Positions 31,715 to 44,177 of a stretch of DNA of 64,000 bases are shown one piece after another. Below the pieces are notes generated by a model, which was not told the DNA's origin, searched no databases, and worked only from the letters and a program-made list of their open reading frames with translations. The DNA lies in assembly GCA_029204225.1 (NCBI GenBank), contig CM055111.1, forward strand, positions 12,338,697-12,402,696, written 5' to 3'. The position numbers were made by a program, and so were the translations under genes. The stretch comes from Diphasiastrum complanatum. Taxonomy: Eukaryota > Streptophyta > Lycopodiopsida > Lycopodiales > Lycopodiaceae. Numbering within the stretch: position 1 is the first letter of the stretch; the number at the start of each line of letters is the position of its first letter.

Positions 31715-33054
31715 ACTAAGAAATCAAATTTGACTCAAATACAATAATATTGCATGAAACAAAATGGCTAAGATCTCAAAACAGTGCCTAGATCACATAT
31801 TGATGAGATTGGTAAGCATTCAACTGTGATTTTGGATCAAACAAGCAATCTCTTGACCAAACCAAATGTGTCCACCCAGGTCTAGGTGCCCTACCTAGCC
31901 CTCTTCAAAAGCTTATAACTTTTGATTGGCACAACCAAATGGAATGAAACTGATTGCATCAGAAACTAGACAAAAATAGCTTCAAAACAAGCTATCTAGC
32001 AAGATTTTTGGATCAAACATGAAAGAGAACTCCCAAACTAAAATTGGATGTTCCTCACACGTTTCTGAGCACCTGATTCCGTACAATACTAGGTTAGACC
32101 CAATCAATGCCCTATTGATCTCTTTTGATCCAAAATTGGACAAGATAGCTAGGAAAATGGATCTTGACAATTTTTAGCTCAAGATTGATGAATAGTTTTC
32201 ACACAAATGGATCAAAATGCATGGTAACCTTAGGAAGGCTCTAATACCATGTTGATTTCACACATGTGGACTGTCCACAACATGCACTTGTGATCTCCTA
32301 AGGTGTGTAGATGCACCAAGATCAAGACTAGATTGAGATTGAAGATCTATCTTTGATTCTATGGCAAAAACACACTACTACATGCATTCAATCACTTCCA
32401 ACTCTCACTCACACGTGTGGGAAGTATTCCAAAAATAATCTAAGTAAAAACAAGCTGCTCTCCTTGGGTAGAGAGAGAAAATTATCATGAGCTCTCGAGT
32501 AGAGAGAGAAAGCTAGAAAACCAATTACTCACAAAATCCACTCAATCTCAAAATCAACTAGATCCAAATGAGAAGTACAATGATACTAATAGATCCATGA
32601 GCTACCACAATGCTCAATCATGATTGGACCACACTTTTGCCATCTCTTAATCCTATTGGGCCATTGATCCATTCACCTCTAAATTCTATTGGACCATTTT
32701 CAAGCATATCTCAAATTCTATTGGACCACTCATGGTTCCACCTCTCAAACTTCATCAAACAAAAGCATTACACTTGTCTACACTCTAATTGGCTCAAGTT
32801 TGGCCTCCTACTCTATTTTGGCTCAATAGTGGCATTACAATTGGAAATGTCAAATTTGCCATCTATGCCAAATTTGACCCTATCAACATTCTACACCTAG
32901 ATGCTTGATACAAAAAATATAAGACCCCTATATCTAACATTTTTTAATTTAATTCACAATTCTCCACACGTGGGAACATCCTCCACACATGTGAGATTCA
33001 CTTACAAACTTCTTTCATAAATATACCAAGCTAGATTTTTGCCAATTTCTCACA
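31715..33054 (-). mobile_element. Copia-D fragment: leader, primer site, LTR
   Basis: From the right: a candidate LTR at 32250-33054 (element sense TGTGAGAAATTGG ... GAAATCAACA, TG..CA ends), a primer site (GGCTCTAATACCA in plus at 32237-32249) and about 520 bases of leader. No coding domains remain. It interrupts Gypsy-B gag at 31714/31715. Confidence 0.65.
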
Positions 33055-33358
33055 CTATTGTCGGCCCCACTGGTTAGTAAGAAGACAAAACAGATTTTTT
33101 GGATTTATTGCACCTATTCAAGATATTGATACCTTCTCTAATTACATCTCTACTGCTAATTAGTCTCATTTGATTTACAGAGTTCATGCCCAATTCAAGT
33201 CCTTTTGTAACACATTGACCGAAAAAAAAAAAATGGCCTAGAGACTTGTTTTGTTTTTAGAATTGTTTTTTTTTTAAATGATAAATGCCAAAATTTTGAA
33301 CATGAAATTTATAAGTATAACTAATCAGATCTTTAATGTATGCAATGTTGTGTACTAG
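33055..33358. other. No gene seen
   Basis: AT-rich remnant between the Copia-D LTR and a copia RNase H fragment, with oligo-A and oligo-T runs at about 33221 and 33267. Confidence 0.5.
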
Positions 33359-33655
33359 ATGACATTTAGCATACATGTTAGCACGTTAAGTCAATTCATG
33401 TCTAATCCTATGATCTCTCATTGGAAAGCATTAAAGAGAGTGATGAGATATATTAAGGGAAGTTTAGATCACATCTTATATTATGATGGAAATGCTATCG
33501 ACCCACTCGTTCTGCGAGACTACTCCGACTCAAATTGGGGAGGAACAGTCTCTACCAGAATCAAACCTCCGGGTTCTGTTTCTATTTGACAAGGGGACCG
33601 ATTTCGTGGAACTCAAGGAAGCAGAAATCAGTTGCGCTTTCATCGACTGAGGCAA
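33359..33655 (+). pseudogene. Copia RNase H fragment, plus strand
   Basis: The plus strand encodes the RT/RNase H junction of a copia Pol: HWKALKRVMRYIKGSLDHIL, LRDYSDSNWGG, then after a shift the ISWNSRKQKSVALSSTEA motif. It is about 95 codons, with a stop, and is cut by the gypsy LTR on the right. Confidence 0.85.
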
Positions 33656-34642
33656 AGCACCTTCGCCAACTTTTTAAGGGCACATTAAAGTTATTTTATA
33701 GGCACCTTCAGCTTTTTCCATTTTCTCGAAAAGTTCGAGAAAGTCAGATTGTTAAAGACATCTTCGCTTTTTGGAGGGCACCTTCAACTTTCTAAGGGCA
33801 CCTTCGGCTGTTTCGCAAAATCCCGAAGAGAGAGAAAAATGCCAAAGGTCGTCTAATTTGAACGAGGTACGTTCCCAAGTCATTTCTCGAAATTTGCGAA
33901 GTGAGAGAATTTGCGATGTTCTCGTCCGCGTCAACGATCCTAATTTGTTGACCATATACACTATGTACAGTTGTCACAAAAGCCATATACTTCCAAGTAC
34001 AACGGCTTTCCTAATTAGGTAACAATCATTCAATGTAATTAATACACAAATGAAATCTATGAGACATATTATTGGTTGCTCCGTCCATGAGATATATTAT
34101 TTGAGCCTTCCAGTTACGCCATCAATCTTTGGTTGTAATTGCTATTTGTATTGTGCTTCAATGTAATATAGCAGCAACACGTTTTTATCTGTGTACAACG
34201 TAGATGAATGCTTGTTGTGATTGAATGCACTTTCATCGTTGTTTGATCATGCCTGTTTACTCACTCTGATCAGAACACGAATGTCTACGACTCCTCAGTT
34301 TCTGATCAGACGATGGCTGTCTTTGACGCCTGAGGAACTCGCAATATCATGCTGCTCTTCCATTTATTTCAGAACCATACTTCACATTGAATCCGATTTC
34401 TAGTAATACCACACACAAACCATTTCTAATCTCTTCGGTGGACTGTACTCTTGTTTTAGAGTATGAATTAATTTTTAAGATTCTGTTGGGCAATTAGAAC
34501 ACTTAAAAGCAATGATTATATTTAGCGGAAGCTTTCTATTAGACTGTTTTTGCATCTAGCAGCTAGTTGTAACGGGAGAGCTATTCCGCAATATTCCTAC
34601 TCTCTTCTCCGTTCGCGTTCTTTTATCTCCCTTGCCCCATCA
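33656..34642 (-). repeat. Gypsy LTR, minus orientation
   Basis: The reverse complement matches 20479-21480, starting at 34642 with TGATGGGGCAAGGGAG. The left edge lacks a clean TG, so the 3' end is probably truncated. The repeated phrase AAGGTGCCCT / GGGCACCTTC occurs several times between 33675 and 33800. Confidence 0.7.
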
Positions 34643-37600
34643 GTTGTAGGAGGTAAAACATGTTTGTAAGTAGTAGTTAGTTTGAAGTTGTTGTCTTTAA
34701 CAATCTTACATTAGCGGGTGTATCTTTGATGTTGTTGTTAATGGTTGTTTCATTTTTTTAATCAGAAGATATCAGATTTTGTTTATGCAAAATAATGTCA
34801 TTATATAAAATGTGATAAAATAGCACGTATACTTGTTTTTTTTTTTATTGAGATTCTTTATTATTATTGATTTGTTTTCTTGATACATCGTTTTTATTGT
34901 TGATTTAATGGTTATTGGTCCTTTGGTAATCCGCTCTCCAGATTGTGGTTTCTAATTTGTGCTCGTTAAAGGGGTCATTTAATTATTTGTTGTTGTCAAG
35001 GCCTCATGTGTTGTCTTGTTTAGTAAAAACATTTGTTTAGTTATTGGAAGTGTTGTTTCTGTTTTTATCACTTTCGTTGAATTAGTTTCATCTTTTGATT
35101 TTTGAGGTGGCTATGCTTGTAACTATCTATTTTTCCTTGTGTCAATGTAAGTCAATGTAGGGGTGTTGATTTGAATAAATTTTTAGAATTTGTACATTTT
35201 TATAGTAAATTCACTTGAGTGATGTAATTCGAGTCTGTAGAAATATCCATTTGTCTTATGGTTGATCTTTCTTGTGAAAATATTTTTGATCTTATGTCAA
35301 AAAGAGTTTGATAACAAACAAACAGGATCAAGTGTCAATTCGTTAACAATGTAAACTTTTGGTTTCTTTGTGCCTCTTAGATTGTGTGGGTAATGGGAGT
35401 AGGTCAATGTTCTTTTAGTGAAGTCTCTCAGCTTTTTGTTAATGTCTTTTGAAGTTGATATTGATGTCGTTTGTAATTCTTTTGGTAGAGGTAGCCCCAT
35501 GATAGTCATTGTAATGGCAAAGAATGAGTTGTAGGATGTGGAAATCAATTTGAAGTGGTTACAAATTTTCAACAATCCACATAGACTTAATATATTTCAA
35601 TTCATGATACTAGTTTTATGAGATCAAAGTAAGGTCCACATATAGTTTGGCGCTTATTCACATTGTTCATCAATCTGAGGTCTAGGGTAAATCACAATCA
35701 ACATTATTGAATATAGAATCTTTGTAATTTATACATCATAAACTTGCATTTTGTCGTTTGTAAGATTAGAGATGTGTGAAAGTATTTAAAGTCTCGCTGG
35801 TAGTTTCATGTCACATACCATCATTGTGGATTTCCAAGTGTCCCACTCTCTTGTAAGTAGCTAGGTGATGTTTAGAAGTCAATGAAATCATATTTTTCAA
35901 TTTTTTGGTGGGTTTTTTCAGTTCCAACTCGAGTTACTATGGGTTGGGAGTGGTTGGTGAGATTGATTCAATTGGTCCAAACCACCAATTAGATGTGATT
36001 TCATTATTAGGGCTTTGGATGTTGCGTTTTGTTTATGTAATTGATTTGAAACCAATAAAGTACTTTGTTGTCCCACATGTATTTCAGGTCCTCATGAATG
36101 TGCTTTGTAATCATTGAATTTCGGGAGCAATTGTCGATGTATAGACATTGTCTTAAAAATTTAGGACTAGTCTCGAGTTTTTTGCTATCTAGTTCAATAT
36201 CCAATGCTTTTCTTATTTGTTGCATTTCACAGGCTATGCAACATGGTACAATTTATCAGTTATATCATAAACAAGAAATTATAACCCCTATTTATCCCAT
36301 GTTTATTAGCTATAAAACCTATATGAAGTAGCCTTTAACCCTTGTTAAACCCAAGTGTTAAGTGCCACGTAGTCGAGATTAGTGAGGCTAATCAAAATGG
36401 ATTAAATAAGATTTGGCTCACTTTTAGAGGCCCTTTTTTGAGTCCAAATGGGCTCTAATAATAAGAGTTGTCATGGCAATATGCCATATGCAAGTAGCAA
36501 CCTCTTATAGAATAAACTAAAATGCTTATTTTAATTTCATGGCATGCAAAGGAGAGAGCATTTCGAAATGAAGCCTTGCATGCAAGCCACACCACTGCAT
36601 TGCAAGTACAGGCTCCCAATATGTTCCCAAAATTAAAAAAAATCTCAATGCCAATGCAAGCTCAACACAGACGATGTGGCAAGCAGCAACGAATGTGTGC
36701 AAGGCATGGTTAGCACATGAAGAATTTTGTACTGCAAAGTTAACCAATGACCATGAGCTACACTTTACATGACATGTGGCCAATTGTGTACTGCAACATG
36801 GACCACATGGACTAACACATGGGAGTGGGCACGTGATACACATGGGGGGTATGGGTAGCAAACTACAAGCTCTTCTATATACATGCATGAAAAGATCTCT
36901 CCCTATAGGTAAGCTACTTTCTGAGATGGTGATGTTGTGTCGGAACACCATTCCAGGACCTTACAATCAAGAATGCAAGAACACAAAAGAACAAACTCTA
37001 TAGATTTTTTTAACCTGCCACGAGGCCCCCATTTCCAGTGCACCATTAGGAGAGAAGAGGAGCTTGTGGAGGGGGAAGTAGGTGGCCAAATGGGTAGTGT
37101 GAGCACTCTATGCGGAGGCCTTGATGATTGCAAAGTGAATGTAGCACTCAAAAGTGGGCAACAATGATTAGTTGGAGATTTGCAAGCAAAGCAACTTCTT
37201 CGAGCTTTTTTTCCTTGCTTTGTTTGGAGGCTATAGTGCCTCATTTTGAGTGATTCATGTTGCTAAGATTGGCCATACAGCTGCTAAAAAGAGAGTGATT
37301 GCATGTTTCCAAGCCTCTTTAGGCACTATGAGCATTGGTGTGCATGTGGGCATTTTCCATTGCCTTTTTTTTTCTAGGTTTTTGGGTTTAGGGCTTAGGG
37401 ATTTTAAGTTTTTGACCTTTTCTCTAGTGTCTTGGGGGTTTCTGTAGAGGTGTGTGGTTGGGATCTCTTGGAGGGGGATACCATTGTTTTTATAGGTTCA
37501 GGTGTTAGTAAGTAGTTAATTTGTTTTGCAAATTTGCAATGTCTTTGAAAAAAAAATTACAAGGCTATATATGTTGTTTTTCCCCACTCCCCACATGTTT

Positions 37601-39063
37601 CCAAAAAAATTTCCAAAAAAAACAACAATTTTTTTTTTTTGCAACGTTCCGATCCGGAGCGCTGGAGAATTCCGGAACCGTTCTGGAACGCTCCCAGAAC
37701 ACTGCATTCCGGAAAGGACACATCTTAGTGGTGCACTTGGGTCAAAGGTGATCAACTCAGCTGGCAATGTTATAGCATGACTTTCTTTTCGCTTTCATTA
37801 TTGTTTCAACTTGAAATTCGTTATAAACGTCCATCGACGAAGGAAAAAGAGTAGGCATTTGGCCAAACTTATACCAGCTATGATATTGAGGAGAAACTTG
37901 TTCATTAAAAGATATTACAAGACAGTCGTCTCAACTGATCATGGATCAGTTTTAAAGCTAAAATAAGAGATCGAAGCTGTGTGAAGTTGCAATTAACCTT
38001 GACAATGGACATAAACTCAAGTTACAATACCAGATGCTTTTACAACAATTGCACAATTGTTAGCTCTTAATGGATTTGATAAGTCTATTGTTGAGAGAAT
38101 AGTGCATAAGCTAGAACAGCAACTCATCCTAGGCACCAAACTTCTCAACCAATACTTACTACTTAATTTTATCTTGGTGCTCACAAGGGAGGCACAGATT
38201 TCCAAGGAAAAAGAAAAACTGATGACTTGGTGTGTGTGTGGCCGTGTGCATGCATGTGTGCATCTGTAGAATAGTTTTTGAACATCACAAAAAGACCTAC
38301 AGTGTTTTAGCTTTCTTGGGTCCACCCACAAAGTCTAAGCAACTTCGTTGTGCATAGCACCCAATCACATCACTACTCAAGTCATCAGCATATCAAAGAG
38401 TAGATTCAGGTAAAATGCATTAAGATAAATCCACAAAACAAGCCATCTGCCATGCTTGCAGCGCTGTAATACTTTCTTGCATGTGAAGGATACAATTTAT
38501 AGTCTAACTAGAAACAATCTGACATAGAAAATTACTCAACATTTAAGATCACAAACCATTTTCATCAAAGAAGAGCTTAAACTCATTAAATTGTAATGGA
38601 AATGCCATGCTTTGTGAATCGATAGCATGAAGCTGGCAGACACACTCACTTCAATTCATCACGTGTGCTTACATATATCGAGGAAGAAAAGCCTCAAGCT
38701 TGTAAATTTGCAGCTAGAAGCATAAAACCCCCTCATGCTCATAGTGTCTACCTAGAATTCAGGCACATTAACCTCAAGCCAAATTAAGGTTTCAGAAGAC
38801 CTTAACTATTCCACAAGAGAAGCTCTCCAATAGCACGCAATTACTAACAAAATCAAAACGAAGTTCTACGATACATATTACAAGTATTGCTAGACCAGCA
38901 TGTGAGCTTCAAAATGCAAAAACTTATAAAAATTGTAATCTTCCCGCAACCTTAAGATAGCCATCATCCATAGAGAAAGACCTTCATTTAACGTGTCCGA
39001 ACTAATGTGATCAGCACAAGAAGTATCGATCCTGCAGTAACTTGATCATCAAAGGATACCTCA
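34643..39063. other. Intergenic region downstream of the COV1-like gene
   Basis: No protein-coding support was found on either strand; all frames are short and without recognisable domains. The part adjoining 39063 should contain the 3' UTR and poly(A) site of the COV1-like gene. A palindrome-rich GC patch lies at 37642-37722 (listed separately). Confidence 0.55.
37642..37722. repeat. GC-rich patch of repeated GTTCCGGAACG-like words
   Basis: Within AT-rich DNA, after oligo-T, the words AACGTTCCG, ATTCCGGAACCG, TGGAACGCTCC and CATTCCGGAA recur within 80 bases and are partly self-complementary. The layout resembles the hAT subterminal regions at 53201 and 55761 with a different word. No TIR or TSD was found. 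Confidence 0.4.
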
Positions 39064-39155
39064 TCAGGCTCTCTCACCTACAGGACGAGACCTATCAAGT
39101 CTGTGCAAAGGAGCAACAACCTGCGGCATCGACATTCCAACTGAGGCCACAATTT
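39064..39155 (-). CDS. COV1: COV1-like exon 7 with stop
   Basis: 92 bases after acceptor CACTGCAG|AA. It encodes [14 protein letters not shown], a short basic tail ([13 protein letters not shown]) and TGA (complement at 39064-39066). Confidence 0.9.
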
Positions 39156-42100
39156 CTGCAGTGAGACAAAAATGTGTCACACAGTCCATGAGCATACTAA
39201 GATCCACTTCCAATGAACTGCTTCTTGCCCAATGTTAGCACTTCCAATCAGTAACAATTAGCTCTATAGAAGTTCACATTTAAAGTTCATAATATGTTAC
39301 TGAATAGATAAATAGCAATTTCCTTGATTGAGTAATCTGCAAAAATTGTCAGCAATATGGGCTATAGCAACTTGATGAAAGAAATCTGATGTGAGGTGTA
39401 GGTGATAGGCAGCCTTTCAAGACTGATCTTTTTCCAAAATACTTTGACACTTTGTGATGCATGATGTTAATAATCTCATGTTCAAATATCTGATCGCCAA
39501 ATGTATAACCACTAAAACAAGTAAGATACAAAACCATGCAATCCAACAATAATGTTACCTGGAAGACGAACGTTTCAAAGTTCATGTGCTAAATTGAGCA
39601 AGCGAGATTTACAGCTAGGTGCACAGTGCATAACGATCAAAGATAGGTGCAGCCTACCACTTTCTTTTATCAGAAAAGCCTCCTAACAAAAATGTCAAAA
39701 GCATTTGCTGCCTCATAATTTGCATAATCCATCAAACGTTCCAGATGGCATTGTGATCCCTCCCATTTTATTTTAGTGAACAACACAAATCAGAATAAGG
39801 AGTCCAAGGATAGTACAAAGTTAGCTACAAAGGGTGCAAAGAAGAATAAAGTAGGGAATATATTCAATTGAAACCATTGAGGAACCCAAATTTTCAGCTC
39901 AAGCCCAACTAATAGTGACACAGAGTCTGAATATAAGCTACAGAAGATAATTGATGTTACCTGAACAGTGAACACACAAGATCCAACAAAACTCAAGAAA
40001 ATTTAGTTTGAACCAGATTAGTAATAACTGGTCGAATTTGCAGGGGTAAAACATGGAATTTTCCACCTAAGTAACATGCTTGTGACCACTGCAACCTTGA
40101 GAACATCCAAAACAACTCCTCGATCTACTAGCATGTATTTGCAAGCATCTTAAGCATTCTCCAAGAAGCAAGAGCATAAAATTACCATATAAAAGACCTG
40201 TATTCAGATATTTCTCAGTTGCAACGTGCAATGGTTGCCAAAGTCATCTGATTAGTAAGCATATCTTATCATAGACCATTCAGCATGTCGTAACAGTAGA
40301 CTGCCTAGAGAGTAAACACAAGTTTGAAATTGTATCTACTTGTAAGACATATTAAATGCAGATAACCACACAACGAATTTCTCTAAAGTAAAAGCATTTC
40401 TTAGCATTCATGTCATGTAGATTGGCATTAGTAGCAATTTTTTGAAGAATGAATGTTCAAAATTCAAATCAGTAATTTATTTAAGCAATTCAGTCCTCAA
40501 GCGCCCCTGTGATTTCATTAACCAAAAGAGAATGCTACTTTTCCTTTCAAATGGGCACACGTTGCATCCTCCAATTTGGCAGGGCTGCTGTAGGAAAGTT
40601 TAATCAACTGTCCTGAAACGTTTCTGGTGTGGCAAGTTTATTGCAGAAAGATGTGTGGCATGAAGTACCAATCTAGTGCTCTTTTGATTTCAGTAATCTG
40701 AATGACGTGAATGGGTGTGTGGCTAGGAGCCAAAGATGTGGCATGGTTTCACTTGGGCTGGTTATCTTCTGGAAAATCCTATTACGTACAACATAGTTTC
40801 TATCTGGCTAATGTTCATCCGCAACCAAGTCAACAAAAAATGTGAACACACTAATGCAGCGTGAGGCACCACAAACCAATAGTTTTAATAACCAAAAGCA
40901 TATATAGAATGATGACTGAGTTCAACTTACCAATGCCTTCACGAACAGACAAGTTAGGTCGGATTATATCTCGAGAATTGAGAAGGAAGATGTCGCCAAT
41001 ATAGAGATGATTGGTGGGTACATATACGCAGCACAATTCTTCTTGCCCAGTTTCATTCTGAAACAACAAAAAAGAAAACCTTTGAAACTTGGGCATTTAC
41101 TGTGATAGATCTTTAATCTAACCATAATTATTACACTCTACAAGTCAATTTCTACAAAGAATCAAACCTTTGATAATAAAAAGTATGAAGGACAATCCAT
41201 ATCATGCTCCAATTCTAACATGACACAAATTGATATACTGCAGCAAATACATATCATTTTTGAATAAAATCTACCAAAGTGACAGCCATAAAAATGAGAA
41301 ACATACTCTCTCCGAGTGTCGCAAGGTGATCTAAGGATCGTTTTCCCACTTCTAGCAGTTGGACAAGACTAAATGAATAAGAGTTAGCTACTAATAATTT
41401 AAACATTGCGATGATTGGAGGCTTCATGTGTTCTAGGTACATGCATTTCATAGGCAGCTAGTCCTAAAACTGTCATGTAAGTTGTTGATTCTGATCTTAT
41501 TGAGATGCTGTAACAAAACCAACAGAAGTAGTCCTCTATAATACGATTCAAGAACTTTGGAGGTTCTTCTGCTTCAGAACAATAGGTTGATCCCATGAGT
41601 ACCACAATTTAGAGTATACACATCAGCTCTGTTCAAAACTCTCATGTAAGCCTAAGTCTCTCCGTAAGGCGGGTGGAACACTATGGCACTGAAACATCCC
41701 TGACAAAATTATTCGAGACATGATGATCTGCAATAGTAATAGCCTGAACAGCTATGAAATGAGCTTGCTAGAAAATTTCTCCACAACTACCGTCTACCAC
41801 ATAAACATCATGCCCTCTCTTTGTCATGGGTAAACCCATGGTTAAGTCCATTGAAAACATCGGCCCATTGTCAATGTTGTATAGACCAATGTTGCAATAA
41901 TCCCCGTGTCATTCCTTTGAAGTGCTTACTTTTGGGACAAATAGTACAGGAATGAATGAGTTAGGCTACGTCTTTCTTCATAGAAGGCCAGTAAAAGTGT
42001 GCTTTGAGACAATTGTAAGGTATCTCTAAACCAAAATGGCCACCAATAAAAAAAACTAAGTCACATGTTACAATTAGTTCAAAATGCAATAGGACGGGTT

Positions 42101-43700
42101 ATAGGGGGTTTCATAGTGATAAAGCTGGCCCTTGAAAAAGGAGTGTAGTTGATGAGCAAGCAATAGAAATCAAACCAAGAGACCAAAAAAGTCTAGAGTC
42201 ATGGTCATAAGTGCAGGCAAGCTGGTAATTGTGACAAGTCATCAAAAGTTGCATTTTTCTTGCTCGGTCTACATTCACTACCAAAATGGAAGGTTTGGAG
42301 AAACTGTAGCCATCGAAATTGATAATCACTGAGGTCTTTCAGAGTAGATAGAGATCTTCAATACTAATGGTGAATATAGAGATCAAAATGTGCTCAGTAG
42401 AAATATTGTTGCCACTCTTTTAAGGAAAACACGATCACTAACAGTTCTTTTGCATCGGTAGGATAACTAGTTTCATAAGAGCAAACTCTCCCAAACTCAT
42501 AAGCAATCGTTCATTTTTTTTCACGTCAAATGGCTGCTGCTATAAAAAACTGGCATTTGTTTTCAAAAAAGATTCGGTTTTAAGAAATGGGAGGCACAAG
42601 ACAAGAGTCGTGATTAACAAGAATATATCTGCTTGTGAAATTAAAATATATCCAATTTCACAAATTTTAAATTGAGAAGTCAGTGATGTCATAAGATAAA
42701 CTTAGAAACAACATACGTGCAATCAAAAAAGTTCTATATAGAAACAGTAATGTACAATTTAGTGAACCAAAAAATCTTAGCCAAACAGCATTGCTCATGT
42801 CTCATCAGTACCCAACCATAAGTTGCTAACTGGCTTTTGAAAGAATCCGGATTCTCCTGGGTAGATCCAGTGTTGACTAAGAAGTAAATGACAAGGAGCA
42901 AGAAGAAAGAAAACTAATAATAATAATATTCAAATAAAACAAAATAAAAAACAAGGACCATACCGAGACAGACAAAATACAAAATAGTAGAAAGAAAGTC
43001 TTTAACTCCTCTCGCATTCAGCACCCCAAAAAAAAAACGGTACCATTGCAAAATAAACTTGCAAGAGAAGTGATTATAGTGAAATGAGGGATAAATTGTT
43101 GTATGTAGCCGATCCTAGAAACACCCCAACATAATGAGGATCTGCACATACAGGCCAAGGCTAAATAGATCAAACTTTGAATGAGTCCATGCATATAAGA
43201 CAAAGACAAAGTACCTGAAGAACAAAAGAAGATGTAATAAAACCAATAGCATATTCTCCAACTCGAGGGTGACGTATAATAGCAACCTCTTGAAATGCTC
43301 GCGTATTTTGATCTGAACCACCTCAAGTAACAAATAGTGCAACTAATTTGTCAGAACCAACTCATCAAAAAAATAGCAGGGTTGTAGGCAAGATACTAAG
43401 CACATGACTGCAAATACCTGGAGATATTGCAGCACTGATCTGTTTAGAAGCAGAATATATGTGCCTCACAAGTGGCATTTTCTTGATAAACCATTCTCCT
43501 ACTAGAAGAACAGACGCACCAACCCATGAAGAGACAAAGACACCCACCAAGAATATGAAGACTATAGTGGTGACAAACCCTAGGCCTGCAGAATACATAT
43601 TATGAACCACAATTCAGATCAATCTCATATTGGACTCATACAAGAACAGACTATCATTTACCACTATAAGTCCTACGTCCTTCATCAATCATACTATAAC

Positions 43701-43774
<74 letters not shown>

Positions 43775-44132
43775 TATATATTGGTGTTCACAAAGCTCAT
43801 ACACAAATCCTTTCTTAGAAATTGCATGGAGATCTAAATTCATACTTCCTATCCAATCATGCTCTCAAAATTTGCTGAAATTCTATCGACGATTCAATGC
43901 ATACAGAAATGCATTGTCTTCTTGAAGAGTGTGCCGAACCTCTCTTCGACTAGACTTTAATACATTTCCCTTCAAGCCTTTAAGACCAACACCTCTAGCT
44001 CATATCATGAAAGAACTCTCCACCAACAACGTACCTGAAGCAGACAAATATCGACCAGCTTCCTTTCTAAGCAAACCTATGAGTACGTGAAGAAGCAGCT
44101 GAAGGAGATTTGGATCAAAGGCTAAGTTGATA

Positions 44133-44177
<45 letters not shown>

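Noticed and set aside
36903..37244. ORFs around 36.5-37.8 kb
   Set aside because: Overlapping frames on both strands with biased composition and no domain; treated as noncoding.
43602..43925. Plus-strand ORF of 107 codons with a long Ser-Leu repeat
   Set aside because: It is simply the (CT)n microsatellite translated; it lies in intron 3 of the minus-strand gene.
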